Shown piece by piece: positions 1 to 5,252 of a DNA stretch of 5,252 nucleotides. The position numbers and the translations under genes were made by a program. Origin of the DNA: Bacteriovoracaceae bacterium (lineage in GTDB: Bacteria; Bdellovibrionota; UBA1018); contig CANMSW010000173.1 of NCBI GenBank assembly GCA_947500275.1, positions 1-5,252 of the forward strand. The letters run 5' to 3'. How positions within the stretch are numbered: the first letter of the stretch is position 1; each line of letters begins with the position of its first letter. The notes beneath the pieces are model-generated. The model ran no database searches, was not told the origin of the DNA, and saw only the letters and a program-made list of their open reading frames with translations.

Positions 1-1319
1 GGAATGGCGCCGGCTCGGCCCAAGATCGTCCCCCCAGAATCGTAGGGGATACTTGAGACCAAAAAGATATTGAGAGCGGACCCCTCTGTGCTTGCTGGAA
101 CGCCTTCACTCCCCGTCGCAAAGAGACTTGGGGTGTCCTCGAGATCGACATTCGCCCACGCGTCGCCATCCAAAGACGCGTCCCAGTCGAACGCGCGGAC
201 TGTTCCCAGATGGACTCCCGAGTTCGTCTGGGAAAGCTGATTTTGGACAATTTCGAAAAGCGCATCCAAATTTCTCTGACCGGCAATCGACGCCGCATCA
301 TCGACGTTCTGGGTGCCTACTAGAATCACATTCAAATCGACAGCTCCCCGTCCGGTACCGCCCAAGTCGGAATCTTTCTTAGTAATCAGGGTCAGCTCCA
401 CGTCCGAGCGAACCGAAAGCGCCCCATTGCCAGTTGCGGCGGTCGAATCCACGAGGCCACCCACCAAAACATATTCAGCACTATAGGTGCCCGTTTGGAG
501 ACCCGAACTGAAAGGACAGGCCATTCGCGAGTTCCCAAGGTTACCACTCCCACTCCAGTGGCAAGTCGGGAAAGTCACGACCCCGATATCGGTTCCGGAC
601 GCGGCCTCAAAATGCTGCTCCCACTGGGAGCGCTGTTCAGTCGCTGTGGCACCCAAGAACGCAGAGCCCGCTTGCGGCGCACAAGCTGATATTTCAGAAC
701 AGCGTACACAAGGAGAGGCCGAGCCCCCGCAACTCGTCGTTTGCGAGCACGAGTATAATCCCTGACTGAAACAGGAATCAGTCAACTTCACATACTCCGT
801 CCCTGATTCAACGTGAGTCAGCCGAACCAAAACCGGGAGTACGGTCGCGGTCGAATCAATATCAGCGACTTCCGACGTATTCACAGCGCGAGCCGACAAC
901 GTGATCGAGCCGCTTGCGCCCAGCGACTCTGAAACCGAAAAAGTGAAACTTGCGATCGAGGATATCCCGTCCGACTCCGGTGTCGAACTCCCCACCCCGT
1001 TCAGGGGAATGACGTGCGCGGTCACCGGATCTTTGACGTCGACTGTCACCCGTAAGGATCCGTCATTGTGATTCGAGGCCGAGGCCCCAGTGATCGAGGG
1101 AGTCCATGCCGAAGACGGAAGAGTAAGCCCACTGGAGGCACTGTCGGTGCCCGAGTCGGAATCACCGCACGATGGCAGCGCTAAAAGCACCAAGCCGAGA
1201 ATCGCTGAAAAGCGAGTCGCAGTTCGACTCAAGGGCTGCCCCAGAGTCTGATGGCCGGATAAACGGCCTGAAGTCTGTGCTGCGGATGCTTTTACTGAGC
1301 GGAAGGGGGTAGGTTTCAT
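1..1319 (-). CDS. Large secreted lipoprotein with an eight-cysteine module, partial (C-terminus beyond the left edge)
   Basis: The frame is open from an ATG at 1319 to the window edge, 439 full codons with no stop. Residues 37-51 form a hydrophobic segment ending in L-P-S-C, a lipoprotein signal-peptidase box with Cys51 as lipidation site. A Ser/Asp/Gly/Thr-rich stretch follows, then roughly residues 65-165 of Ser/Thr/Val-rich, beta-looking sequence that could be an Ig-like fold. Cysteines 183, 191, 197, 204, 207, 213, 253 and 268 cluster and could form four disulfides, which fits an exported protein. From residue 327 the sequence looks globular (V-D-L-N-V-I-L-V-G, then N-I-F-L-V at 417-421 and a Gly/Ala-rich stretch at 434-440). 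From memory, such segments occur in deltaproteobacterial secreted proteins that carry a zinc-protease HExxH further on. No such motif lies in the window, so the function is unknown. The ATG has a Shine-Dalgarno-like GTGAGG 6 nt upstream. Confidence 0.78.
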   Translation of the reverse strand, partial: MKPTPFRSVKASAAQTSGRLSGHQTLGQPLSRTATRFSAILGLVLLALPSCGDSDSGTDSASSGLTLPSSAWTPSITGASASNHNDGSLRVTVDVKDPVTAHVIPLNGVGSSTPESDGISSIASFTFSVSESLGASGSITLSARAVNTSEVADIDSTATVLPVLVRLTHVESGTEYVKLTDSCFSQGLYSCSQTTSCGGSASPCVRCSEISACAPQAGSAFLGATATEQRSQWEQHFEAASGTDIGVVTFPTCHWSGSGNLGNSRMACPFSSGLQTGTYSAEYVLVGGLVDSTAATGNGALSVRSDVELTLITKKDSDLGGTGRGAVDLNVILVGTQNVDDAASIAGQRNLDALFEIVQNQLSQTNSGVHLGTVRAFDWDASLDGDAWANVDLEDTPSLFATGSEGVPASTEGSALNIFLVSSIPYDSGGTILGRAGAI

Positions 1320-1325
1320 CGAGTG

Positions 1326-1331
1326 CCTCAC
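1326..1331 (-). promoter_or_regulatory. Ribosome binding site supporting the ATG start of the lipoprotein
   Basis: On the minus strand GTGAGG, preceded by a G-run, lies 6 nt before the ATG at 1319. This favours the long N-terminus over the TTG at 1232, which has only GGGG (1242-1239) at a similar spacing but would give a more typical 21-residue lipoprotein signal peptide. Confidence 0.45.
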
Positions 1332-1377
1332 CCCCTAAGAGTAAGCCCCCCCAGATGCCCTTGCCCAACATTTTTAA

Positions 1378-1403
1378 GGAAAAAATAGCTCCGTTTTTAA
1401 CGG
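1378..1403 (-). terminator. Weak terminator-like hairpin at the 3' end of the LpxH-like gene
   Basis: On the minus strand CCGTT-AAA-AACGG (arms 1403-1399 and 1395-1391) forms a 5-bp stem that contains the TAA stop of the upstream gene. A run of six T follows at 1385-1380. The stem is short and the T-run starts 5 nt after it, so termination would be partial at best. Read-through into the lipoprotein gene remains likely. Confidence 0.25.
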
Positions 1404-2617
1404 TCAAAAAGTTGATGGGGCCCGCTCTCCCCCACCCAGTTCCTGAGCTCACAATGGGCATGAGCCCCGCTAACATGAACGTAAGCAAAGGTGCGGCGCA
1501 CCTGCTGCCCAAGGCCTCTCAAATCAAGATTGACCATTTTCGTCCACGTGCCCGTGTTGATATATTGCTTCCCGTCGGGCCAGACTTTGTCCATAGGCCG
1601 GTGCGTGTGACCGAAAATTAGGGTTTTCAAATCCCTTCTTTCCGACAAGATCTCGCGCGCTTCGCGCTCTAGATCTTGAAAAACATGCGCGCTCTCTTGC
1701 CTTAAAATCTGAGCCGTCACCTTCCAAGTCGCACGCCTCATGGGGCTGTAAACAAAGCGAGTTTGAAAGAAATAGAAAAGCGATAGGAAGGTGAATCGCA
1801 ACGTGAAGATCGGATCCACGATCATCCCAAATAAAACAAAGAGCTTCACAGGACGAATCTTGTCTAAGTATTCCCGCTCCCACTTCAAACGGTTGATAAT
1901 CTTGAGAACGAAGAGACTACTCCAAGGCATATTCAGCACCGGTTCATCCAAGTGCTCAGTCAGAAGAGGTCTTTCGAAATTCAAGACGCTGCCCGCTTCA
2001 AACTGATTGCCATGCCGAATTTCCAGGCCGCACTCGGGATAACTCAATCGATCGGTATGCGCGATCAATCGAACCACGGGACTGTCAGACCGGCCTTCGG
2101 GGTCCCACTCGCGAGTAATTCGTTCCCGAACCTTCGGAAAAAACAGGTCAGCATCATGGTTCCCAATCAAGTAAGTCACCGTCTTCCCCGGCTGACTCGC
2201 GAAGTGCCGAATCGCCTGCCACACCCGGGGGTGCCCGGCTAGAATCGACTCTATTTTTCTGAGCGCGACGGTTTCCGTGATCGAGTCCTCAAATTCCCCC
2301 TCAAGAGGAACATTCAGGGGATCGAGATAATCCCCCGCCAGGACCAGCTCGACGGCTACTGGGTGGCCGTCCGGATGCTGGCCATACTTGCCGCTACAAA
2401 AGTGCTCAAACAAGTGAGCCATTTCCTCGTCGAAATGAAAGTCTTCATGCGGATTCAAGCGCCCTTCAAAGATTCGTCCTGCCGAAAGGTGGCAGTCACT
2501 GACCACGATCTTAAACGAATCGCGCTCCCCTGGAACTTTTGCCAAGGGAGCCTCCGCGGGCTGATTCATCTCAACAGTCCCCCTCGCCTGAGGGGTTTTA
2601 GGGTCATCTGAGGTCAT
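1397..2617 (-). CDS. Calcineurin-like metallophosphoesterase, LpxH-like, with a hydrophobic insert
   Basis: Predicted two-metal phosphoesterase. The ordered metal-ligand motifs are all present (numbered from a GTG at 2620): S-D-C-H at 41-44 (D-x-H), G-D-Y-L-D at 96-100, G-N-H-D at 153-156, R-H-G-N at 202-205 and G-H-T-H-R-P at 337-342. The order and the final GHTHRP resemble LpxH, the UDP-2,3-diacylglucosamine pyrophosphatase of lipid A synthesis. LpxH proteins are about 240 residues and carry GNRD rather than GNHD, so substrate assignment is not justified. The extra length lies mainly between the HGN and GHTH motifs, including a Phe/Leu-rich stretch at about 258-290 that could insert into or lie on a membrane. 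There is no signal peptide, so the catalytic domain is probably cytoplasmic. GTG (2620) and ATG (2617) are adjacent; ATG is preferred, with GAG 6 nt upstream. Met18 (2569) is also possible because the first 34 residues look disordered. Confidence 0.92.
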   Translation of the reverse strand: MTSDDPKTPQARGTVEMNQPAEAPLAKVPGERDSFKIVVSDCHLSAGRIFEGRLNPHEDFHFDEEMAHLFEHFCSGKYGQHPDGHPVAVELVLAGDYLDPLNVPLEGEFEDSITETVALRKIESILAGHPRVWQAIRHFASQPGKTVTYLIGNHDADLFFPKVRERITREWDPEGRSDSPVVRLIAHTDRLSYPECGLEIRHGNQFEAGSVLNFERPLLTEHLDEPVLNMPWSSLFVLKIINRLKWEREYLDKIRPVKLFVLFGMIVDPIFTLRFTFLSLFYFFQTRFVYSPMRRATWKVTAQILRQESAHVFQDLEREAREILSERRDLKTLIFGHTHRPMDKVWPDGKQYINTGTWTKMVNLDLRGLGQQVRRTFAYVHVSGAHAHCELRNWVGESGPHQLFDR

Positions 2618-2620
2618 CAC

Positions 2621-2682
2621 TTACTCAGTGTAGCACCGACTCCTTGACTTCGAGGAGTACCTTGTCCATAGAACTTCTCACT
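2621..2682. promoter_or_regulatory. Divergent intergenic region with a 6-bp inverted repeat
   Basis: These 62 bp separate two divergent genes and should hold both promoters. ACTCCT (2639-2644) and AGGAGT (2653-2658) form a perfect inverted repeat with an 8-bp spacer, which could be an operator or an RNA hairpin. Promoter guesses are weak. On the plus strand TTGACT (2644-2649) is followed after 17 nt by CATAGA (3 of 6 to a sigma-70 -10 box). On the minus strand TACACT (2632-2627) has no recognisable -35. Confidence 0.35.
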
Positions 2683-2913
2683 ATGGCAGATCTCTCCAAG
2701 AAGTGGGCGGACAATAAAACCGGGAAGTTCTATGTGGATGATCAGTGCATCGACTGCGATGCCTGTCGAACCGAGGCTCCCGATAATTTCACCAGAAACG
2801 ACGAACACGGATACTCCTTCGTCTATAAGCAGCCTGCTTCCCCTGAAGAAGAAGCACGTTGCCAGGCGGCCCTCGAGGCCTGCCCGGTCGAGGCGATTGG
2901 AAGCGACGGCTAA
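2683..2913 (+). CDS. Small single-cluster [4Fe-4S] ferredoxin
   Basis: A 76-residue electron carrier, cytoplasmic (no signal peptide). The cluster ligands are visible as C22-x2-C25-x2-C28 near the N-terminus and the matching C67-P68 near the C-terminus, the usual pattern of one cubane cluster. A fifth cysteine, Cys60, could pair in a disulfide or sit near the cluster. The body is acidic, as is usual for bacterial ferredoxins, and its length fits the single-cluster group. The ATG at 2683 gives the N-terminus M-A-D-L that I recall for this family, but no Shine-Dalgarno precedes it. In-frame TTG codons lie upstream at 2644 and 2662. The latter has GAGGAG (2652-2657) 4 nt before it and would add seven residues. 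The gene is divergent from the LpxH-like phosphoesterase and converges on mrp, and two terminator structures follow. The redox partner is unknown. Confidence 0.95.
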   Translation: MADLSKKWADNKTGKFYVDDQCIDCDACRTEAPDNFTRNDEHGYSFVYKQPASPEEEARCQAALEACPVEAIGSDG

Positions 2914-2924
2914 ACGGAGCACTC

Positions 2925-2942
2925 GAGCCACACGGCTCTTTT
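2925..2942 (+). terminator. Intrinsic terminator of the ferredoxin gene
   Basis: GAGCC (2925-2929), loop ACAC and GGCTC (2934-2938) form a perfect 5-bp GC-rich hairpin followed directly by TTTT (2939-2942), 11 nt after the stop codon. It is compact but has the canonical layout. It may also be one arm of a larger fold spanning 2914-2969. Confidence 0.6.
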
Positions 2943-2976
2943 CGTCACTTTCCTGACGGAACACTCCGTAAAATCA

Positions 2977-3033
2977 ATGCAAAACGAAAAGGCCTTCGAG
3001 GAATCACCCCTCGAAGGCCTTTTCGTTTTGCAT
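2977..3033. terminator. Bidirectional terminator, 25-bp perfect inverted repeat
   Basis: Arms 2977-3001 and 3009-3033 are perfectly complementary over 25 bp with a 7-nt loop. The inner 11 bp (from GGCCTTCGAGG) are GC-rich, and the outer part holds an A-rich left arm and a TTTTCGTTTT right arm. On either strand the transcript therefore ends in a GC hairpin followed by a U-rich tract. It lies between the convergent ferredoxin and mrp genes, 14 nt beyond the mrp stop, so it most likely terminates both. Confidence 0.88.
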
Positions 3034-3047
3034 GAGGACTGGGATGC

Positions 3048-4199
3048 CTAGAACTTCCCAATCTGAACGATTTGCGAGGGGTCGATCGAAAGGTTTTCAG
3101 CCAGGATGGACACCCGTTGGGCGACCTTTCGGGCCAAATCACGCATTCCGATGGCAGTCTCTGATTCAGGGGCTGAGATCACAGCCGGGCGACCTTCATC
3201 ACCCGCTTCGCGAACCGCAGGGTTCATCGGTAATTGAGCCAAAAGCTCCCCGTTGAATCGCCGAGCGAGCAGCTTTCCGCCGTCCTGCCCAAATGGGAAG
3301 TGCTTTTTCTCACAGCCATCGCAGCGGAAGAAACTCATGTTCTCCACAAATCCGATCAGGGGAACACGCACTTTTTCAAACATATGGAAAGCTTTTCGAA
3401 CATCCTGCATCGACACTTCTTGTGGCGTCGAAACCAGGACCGCCCCCGTGACCGGGACCAACTGAGCAAGCGACAACTGCACATCGCCGGTGCCGGGGGG
3501 CATATCAACCACCAGGTAATCGAGCGTGCCCCAGTCCACTTTGTGACAGAATTGCGAAACCACGCTGTGAAGCATCGGACCACGCCAGATTGCAGGTTGA
3601 TCACCTGGCACCAAGAAGCCCATCGACATGACCTTCACACCGTGAGCGGTCGGAGGAAGAAAGACTTCGCCCCGCTCGGGGTCTTTGCGGATCTCTGGAC
3701 CTTCGGTCAGGCCCATCATCGTCGGGATGTTTGGGCCATAGACGTCAGCGTCCATCAAACCCACTTTCGCGCCCTCAAGCGCGAGGCTGGTCGCTAAATT
3801 CACGGCAACCGTGCTCTTGCCCACTCCGCCCTTACCGCTGGAAACTGCAATGATATGGGTGACCCCCGGAATCGCACCGGCTTGGGTGTTCGAACCTTTC
3901 CGAGTTTGGGCGTCCATCGTCACTTTGAGTTCCGTCACCCCGGGGACCGCTTTCACGGCGGTTTCGACGTCATTCCGGATTTTGTCTTTGAGCGGGCATG
4001 CCGGCGTCGTCAGCATCACGCGTAGGGACACGCGTCCGTCGCTCCCCACTTCGAGATTCTGAATCATATTCAGACTCACGAGGTCGCGCTTCAAATCGGG
4101 ATCATCGACGGTCCGTAGCGCTGCGAGTACTGCGTCGTGAAGCGTTGTTCCGTCAGTCGAACGAGGAGCCTCTGAACTTTTCGAACGATTGAAAAACAT
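3048..4199 (-). CDS. mrp: Mrp/ApbC-family iron-sulfur cluster carrier ATPase
   Basis: This 383-residue protein is a full-length member of the Mrp/Nbp35/ApbC P-loop family, cytoplasmic dimers that bind and transfer [4Fe-4S] clusters to apoproteins. Residues about 20-95 form a MIP18/DUF59 domain (D-P-D at 33-35, L-T-T-P-A-C-P-L at 63-70 with conserved Cys68). The ATPase follows: deviant Walker A G-K-G-G-V-G-K-S-T at 122-130 with signature Lys123, the D-A-D-V-Y-G-P-N-I-P element at 150-159, and the Walker B region D-M-P-P-G-T-G-D at 232-239. C-D-G-C at 293-296 provides the paired cysteines that hold the cluster at the dimer interface in this family. The ATG at 4199 has AAGGA (4212-4208) 8 nt upstream. 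The gene lies 36 bp after the exported phosphoesterase on the same strand and no terminator separates them, so co-transcription is likely. The ferredoxin opposite is a plausible client, which is inference only. Confidence 0.97.
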   Translation of the reverse strand: MFFNRSKSSEAPRSTDGTTLHDAVLAALRTVDDPDLKRDLVSLNMIQNLEVGSDGRVSLRVMLTTPACPLKDKIRNDVETAVKAVPGVTELKVTMDAQTRKGSNTQAGAIPGVTHIIAVSSGKGGVGKSTVAVNLATSLALEGAKVGLMDADVYGPNIPTMMGLTEGPEIRKDPERGEVFLPPTAHGVKVMSMGFLVPGDQPAIWRGPMLHSVVSQFCHKVDWGTLDYLVVDMPPGTGDVQLSLAQLVPVTGAVLVSTPQEVSMQDVRKAFHMFEKVRVPLIGFVENMSFFRCDGCEKKHFPFGQDGGKLLARRFNGELLAQLPMNPAVREAGDEGRPAVISAPESETAIGMRDLARKVAQRVSILAENLSIDPSQIVQIGKF

Positions 4200-4207
4200 G
4201 GTGTATT

Positions 4208-4212
4208 TCCTT
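4208..4212 (-). promoter_or_regulatory. Ribosome binding site of mrp
   Basis: AAGGA, within AAGGAAA on the minus strand, sits 8 nt before the ATG at 4199. Just upstream, TTGAA/TTCAA (4216-4220 and 4227-4231) could form a small 5-bp hairpin without a T-run. It is therefore not a terminator and does not argue against read-through from the upstream gene. Confidence 0.6.
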
Positions 4213-4235
4213 GCGTTGAATGCGCGTTCAATAGC

Positions 4236-5168
4236 TCAGTTTGCGCCGCAATTCGCTTGCGGTTGAGCAGGCTGCCCGGTTTTCAAAACCACCGTGCAGG
4301 CCCGTGCATCATCATTCGAGCGCACAAATTCTGCCACCATTTCCTGCGGGCGGTCTGAGGAACTTGGGGCCAACTTCACCCAGTAAGGTCGCTCGTCGAA
4401 AACCCATTGGGTCGTCAATCGCAATCCTTGCTGCGTTTCATTCCTGCGCTCAGCATCTCGGATTTCATGGGTCGCACCCGAGAGAATCAGGGGGATTCCA
4501 TCCATCGAGTACAGAGCAGCCAAGTGATCGTGCCCAACCAAGACGGCCGTGATGCGGCTCCGGTATTTGAGAATCAAAGGGCGAATCGCTTTATGGAACT
4601 TCTCGCGCTCGGTCCATTCATGAAAGCGCGTCAGGGTCAGCGAAGGATGGTGAAAAATCGGAAACACGAACGTCTCTTGCGCTGACTTCAGTTCCTCTTC
4701 GAACCACTGGGCCTGTTCGGCGACATTCTTTTTGGAGTTCGAATCTAAAACGATGAATCGAATGCGGCTCCCGACCTTCTGGGAATACGAAAGGCCTGGC
4801 ATCCCAAAGTACTGAGCCTCTGCATCGGCTCCACCGTTGTGGTTCCCGATCGCGACTGCCTCAAACAGAAATCCCGCGTTCTTCCAGGGCTTCCATTCGG
4901 CATCATAGGTTGAAAAAGGATTGTAGAGATTATCGCCGGGCATCACGAGGCGTGAAATGCCTGCGCGCTTCACCGAATCCCGCACGAGCCGAGTGTTCTC
5001 ATTCCACTCCCCGGCGTCTCCAACGATTGCGAAGGACTCATTTGGGGATGCCGTGGAAACCTGAGTCCCCCCGATGGCGGGAACACTGGCCGGCGAAACC
5101 CCAAAAGCCAGGGCCTCGACCTGAAGGGAGGAAGCAACAAAAAGAACCCAAAATGCGAATTGATTCAT
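4236..5168 (-). CDS. Exported metallophosphoesterase, purple-acid-phosphatase-like
   Basis: A 310-residue predicted phosphatase or phosphodiesterase acting outside the cytoplasm. Residues 1-21 look like a Sec signal peptide with a probable cut after A-L-A (19-21), although the n-region has no Lys or Arg. The metal-ligand series follows purple acid phosphatases: G-D-A-G at 50-53, G-D-N-L-Y at 78-82 (Tyr82 fits the ferric-iron tyrosine), G-N-H-N at 108-111, H-H-P at 173-175 and G-H-D-H at 212-215. The usual GNHE is GNHN here. Cys291 and Cys307 near the C-terminus could form a disulfide. The length fits the small bacterial or mammalian-type enzymes rather than the larger plant ones. Substrate is unknown. 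The ATG at 5168 has only a poorly spaced AGG; GAG sits 6 nt upstream. The frame stays open, without an ATG, GTG or TTG, to the right window edge. The gene precedes mrp by 36 bp on the same strand. Confidence 0.91.
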   Translation of the reverse strand: MNQFAFWVLFVASSLQVEALAFGVSPASVPAIGGTQVSTASPNESFAIVGDAGEWNENTRLVRDSVKRAGISRLVMPGDNLYNPFSTYDAEWKPWKNAGFLFEAVAIGNHNGGADAEAQYFGMPGLSYSQKVGSRIRFIVLDSNSKKNVAEQAQWFEEELKSAQETFVFPIFHHPSLTLTRFHEWTEREKFHKAIRPLILKYRSRITAVLVGHDHLAALYSMDGIPLILSGATHEIRDAERRNETQQGLRLTTQWVFDERPYWVKLAPSSSDRPQEMVAEFVRSNDDARACTVVLKTGQPAQPQANCGAN

Positions 5169-5171
5169 GAC

Positions 5172-5189
5172 CTGCTCATGCGCGAGCAG
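5172..5189 (-). promoter_or_regulatory. Hairpin covering the ribosome binding site of the exported phosphoesterase
   Basis: On the minus strand CTGCTC (5189-5184), a 6-nt loop and GAGCAG (5177-5172) form a perfect 6-bp stem. Its 3' arm contains the only SD-like bases ahead of the ATG at 5168, so the fold would hide the ribosome site. Regulation is inferred from geometry only. Confidence 0.3.
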
Positions 5190-5252
5190 CCGAGCCAGGT
5201 CAAGGTGAGAAAACAGCCGGCAGGGACCCGGGCCATCCTTGGTTAAGGCCCC

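Noticed and set aside
92..765. Short plus-strand open frames at the left end
   Set aside because: They are antisense to the lipoprotein frame, which is continuous for 439 codons; translations are Arg/Pro/Ser-rich and motif-free.
1524..1883. A 119-codon minus-strand open frame inside the LpxH-like gene
   Set aside because: It lies in another frame of a gene with intact catalytic motifs and shows no domain or plausible start site.
2644..2672. Sigma-70 promoter TTGACT-N17-CATAGA for the ferredoxin
   Set aside because: The -10 box matches at only three positions and would leave about 4 nt of leader; kept only as a weak hint.
2617..2964. A 115-codon minus-strand open frame covering the ferredoxin
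   Set aside because: It is antisense to a ferredoxin with all four cluster cysteines and runs across the terminator region.
3234..3797. A 187-codon plus-strand open frame inside mrp
   Set aside because: It is antisense to a clear Mrp gene, its translation has no recognisable motif, and its composition is that of a reverse-strand shadow of GC-rich coding DNA.
5175..5203. TTGACC (5203-5198) as a -35 box for the exported phosphoesterase
   Set aside because: No acceptable -10 box lies 16-18 bp downstream (CATGAG at best), and the start codon would fall too close.
5230..5251. GGGCC/GGCCC inverted repeat near the right edge
   Set aside because: The 5-bp stem has a 12-nt loop and no T-run on either strand; likely chance in GC-rich DNA.
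1..5252. tRNA, rRNA, CRISPR, insertion sequence, toxin-antitoxin or defence system
   Set aside because: No cloverleaf, regularly spaced repeats, transposase motifs or recognisable defence proteins were seen on either strand.

Overview
The window reads as an ordinary stretch of chromosome from a Gram-negative bacterium. That rests on a lipobox lipoprotein, an exported phosphoesterase with a Sec signal peptide, and an LpxH-like phosphoesterase, in moderately GC-rich DNA. The short ferredoxin and the style of the lipoprotein recall Bdellovibrionota, Myxococcota and other former deltaproteobacteria. That placement is an impression from recalled family resemblance, not a search result. There is no tRNA, rRNA, CRISPR array, insertion sequence or other mobile-element signal.

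Layout, left to right. (1) Bases 1-1319, minus strand: the N-terminal 440 codons of a large secreted lipoprotein that runs off the left edge. It is unbroken across more than 1.3 kb and has a lipobox Cys and a module of eight cysteines. (2) About 1397-2617, minus: a 406-407 residue calcineurin-like metallophosphoesterase with complete metal-binding motifs and a strongly hydrophobic insert. Its 3' end is 77 bp from the lipoprotein start, so the two may be co-transcribed. (3) A 62-bp divergent gap, then 2683-2913, plus: a small ferredoxin with a single [4Fe-4S] cluster. (4) 2914-3047: a structured convergent intergenic region with a small intrinsic terminator and then a 25-bp perfect inverted repeat that can terminate both strands. 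(5) 3048-4199, minus: a full-length Mrp/ApbC-type iron-sulfur cluster carrier ATPase. (6) 4236-5168, minus: an exported metallophosphoesterase of the purple-acid-phosphatase type, 36 bp upstream of mrp on the same strand and probably in the same transcript. (7) 5169-5252: no gene can be assigned, although the frame of the last gene stays open to the right edge.

Functional reading. The centre pairs two iron-sulfur genes facing each other, an electron-transfer ferredoxin and an Mrp carrier that could supply clusters, and a shared bidirectional terminator separates their transcripts. They are flanked by two metallophosphoesterases that look unrelated in detail: one cytoplasmic or membrane-associated, the other periplasmic or secreted. 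I see no convincing evidence of a new multi-gene system. The parts most worth a second look are the truncated cysteine-rich lipoprotein, the hydrophobic insert in the LpxH-like enzyme, and the RNA structures around the ferredoxin and upstream of the exported phosphoesterase.
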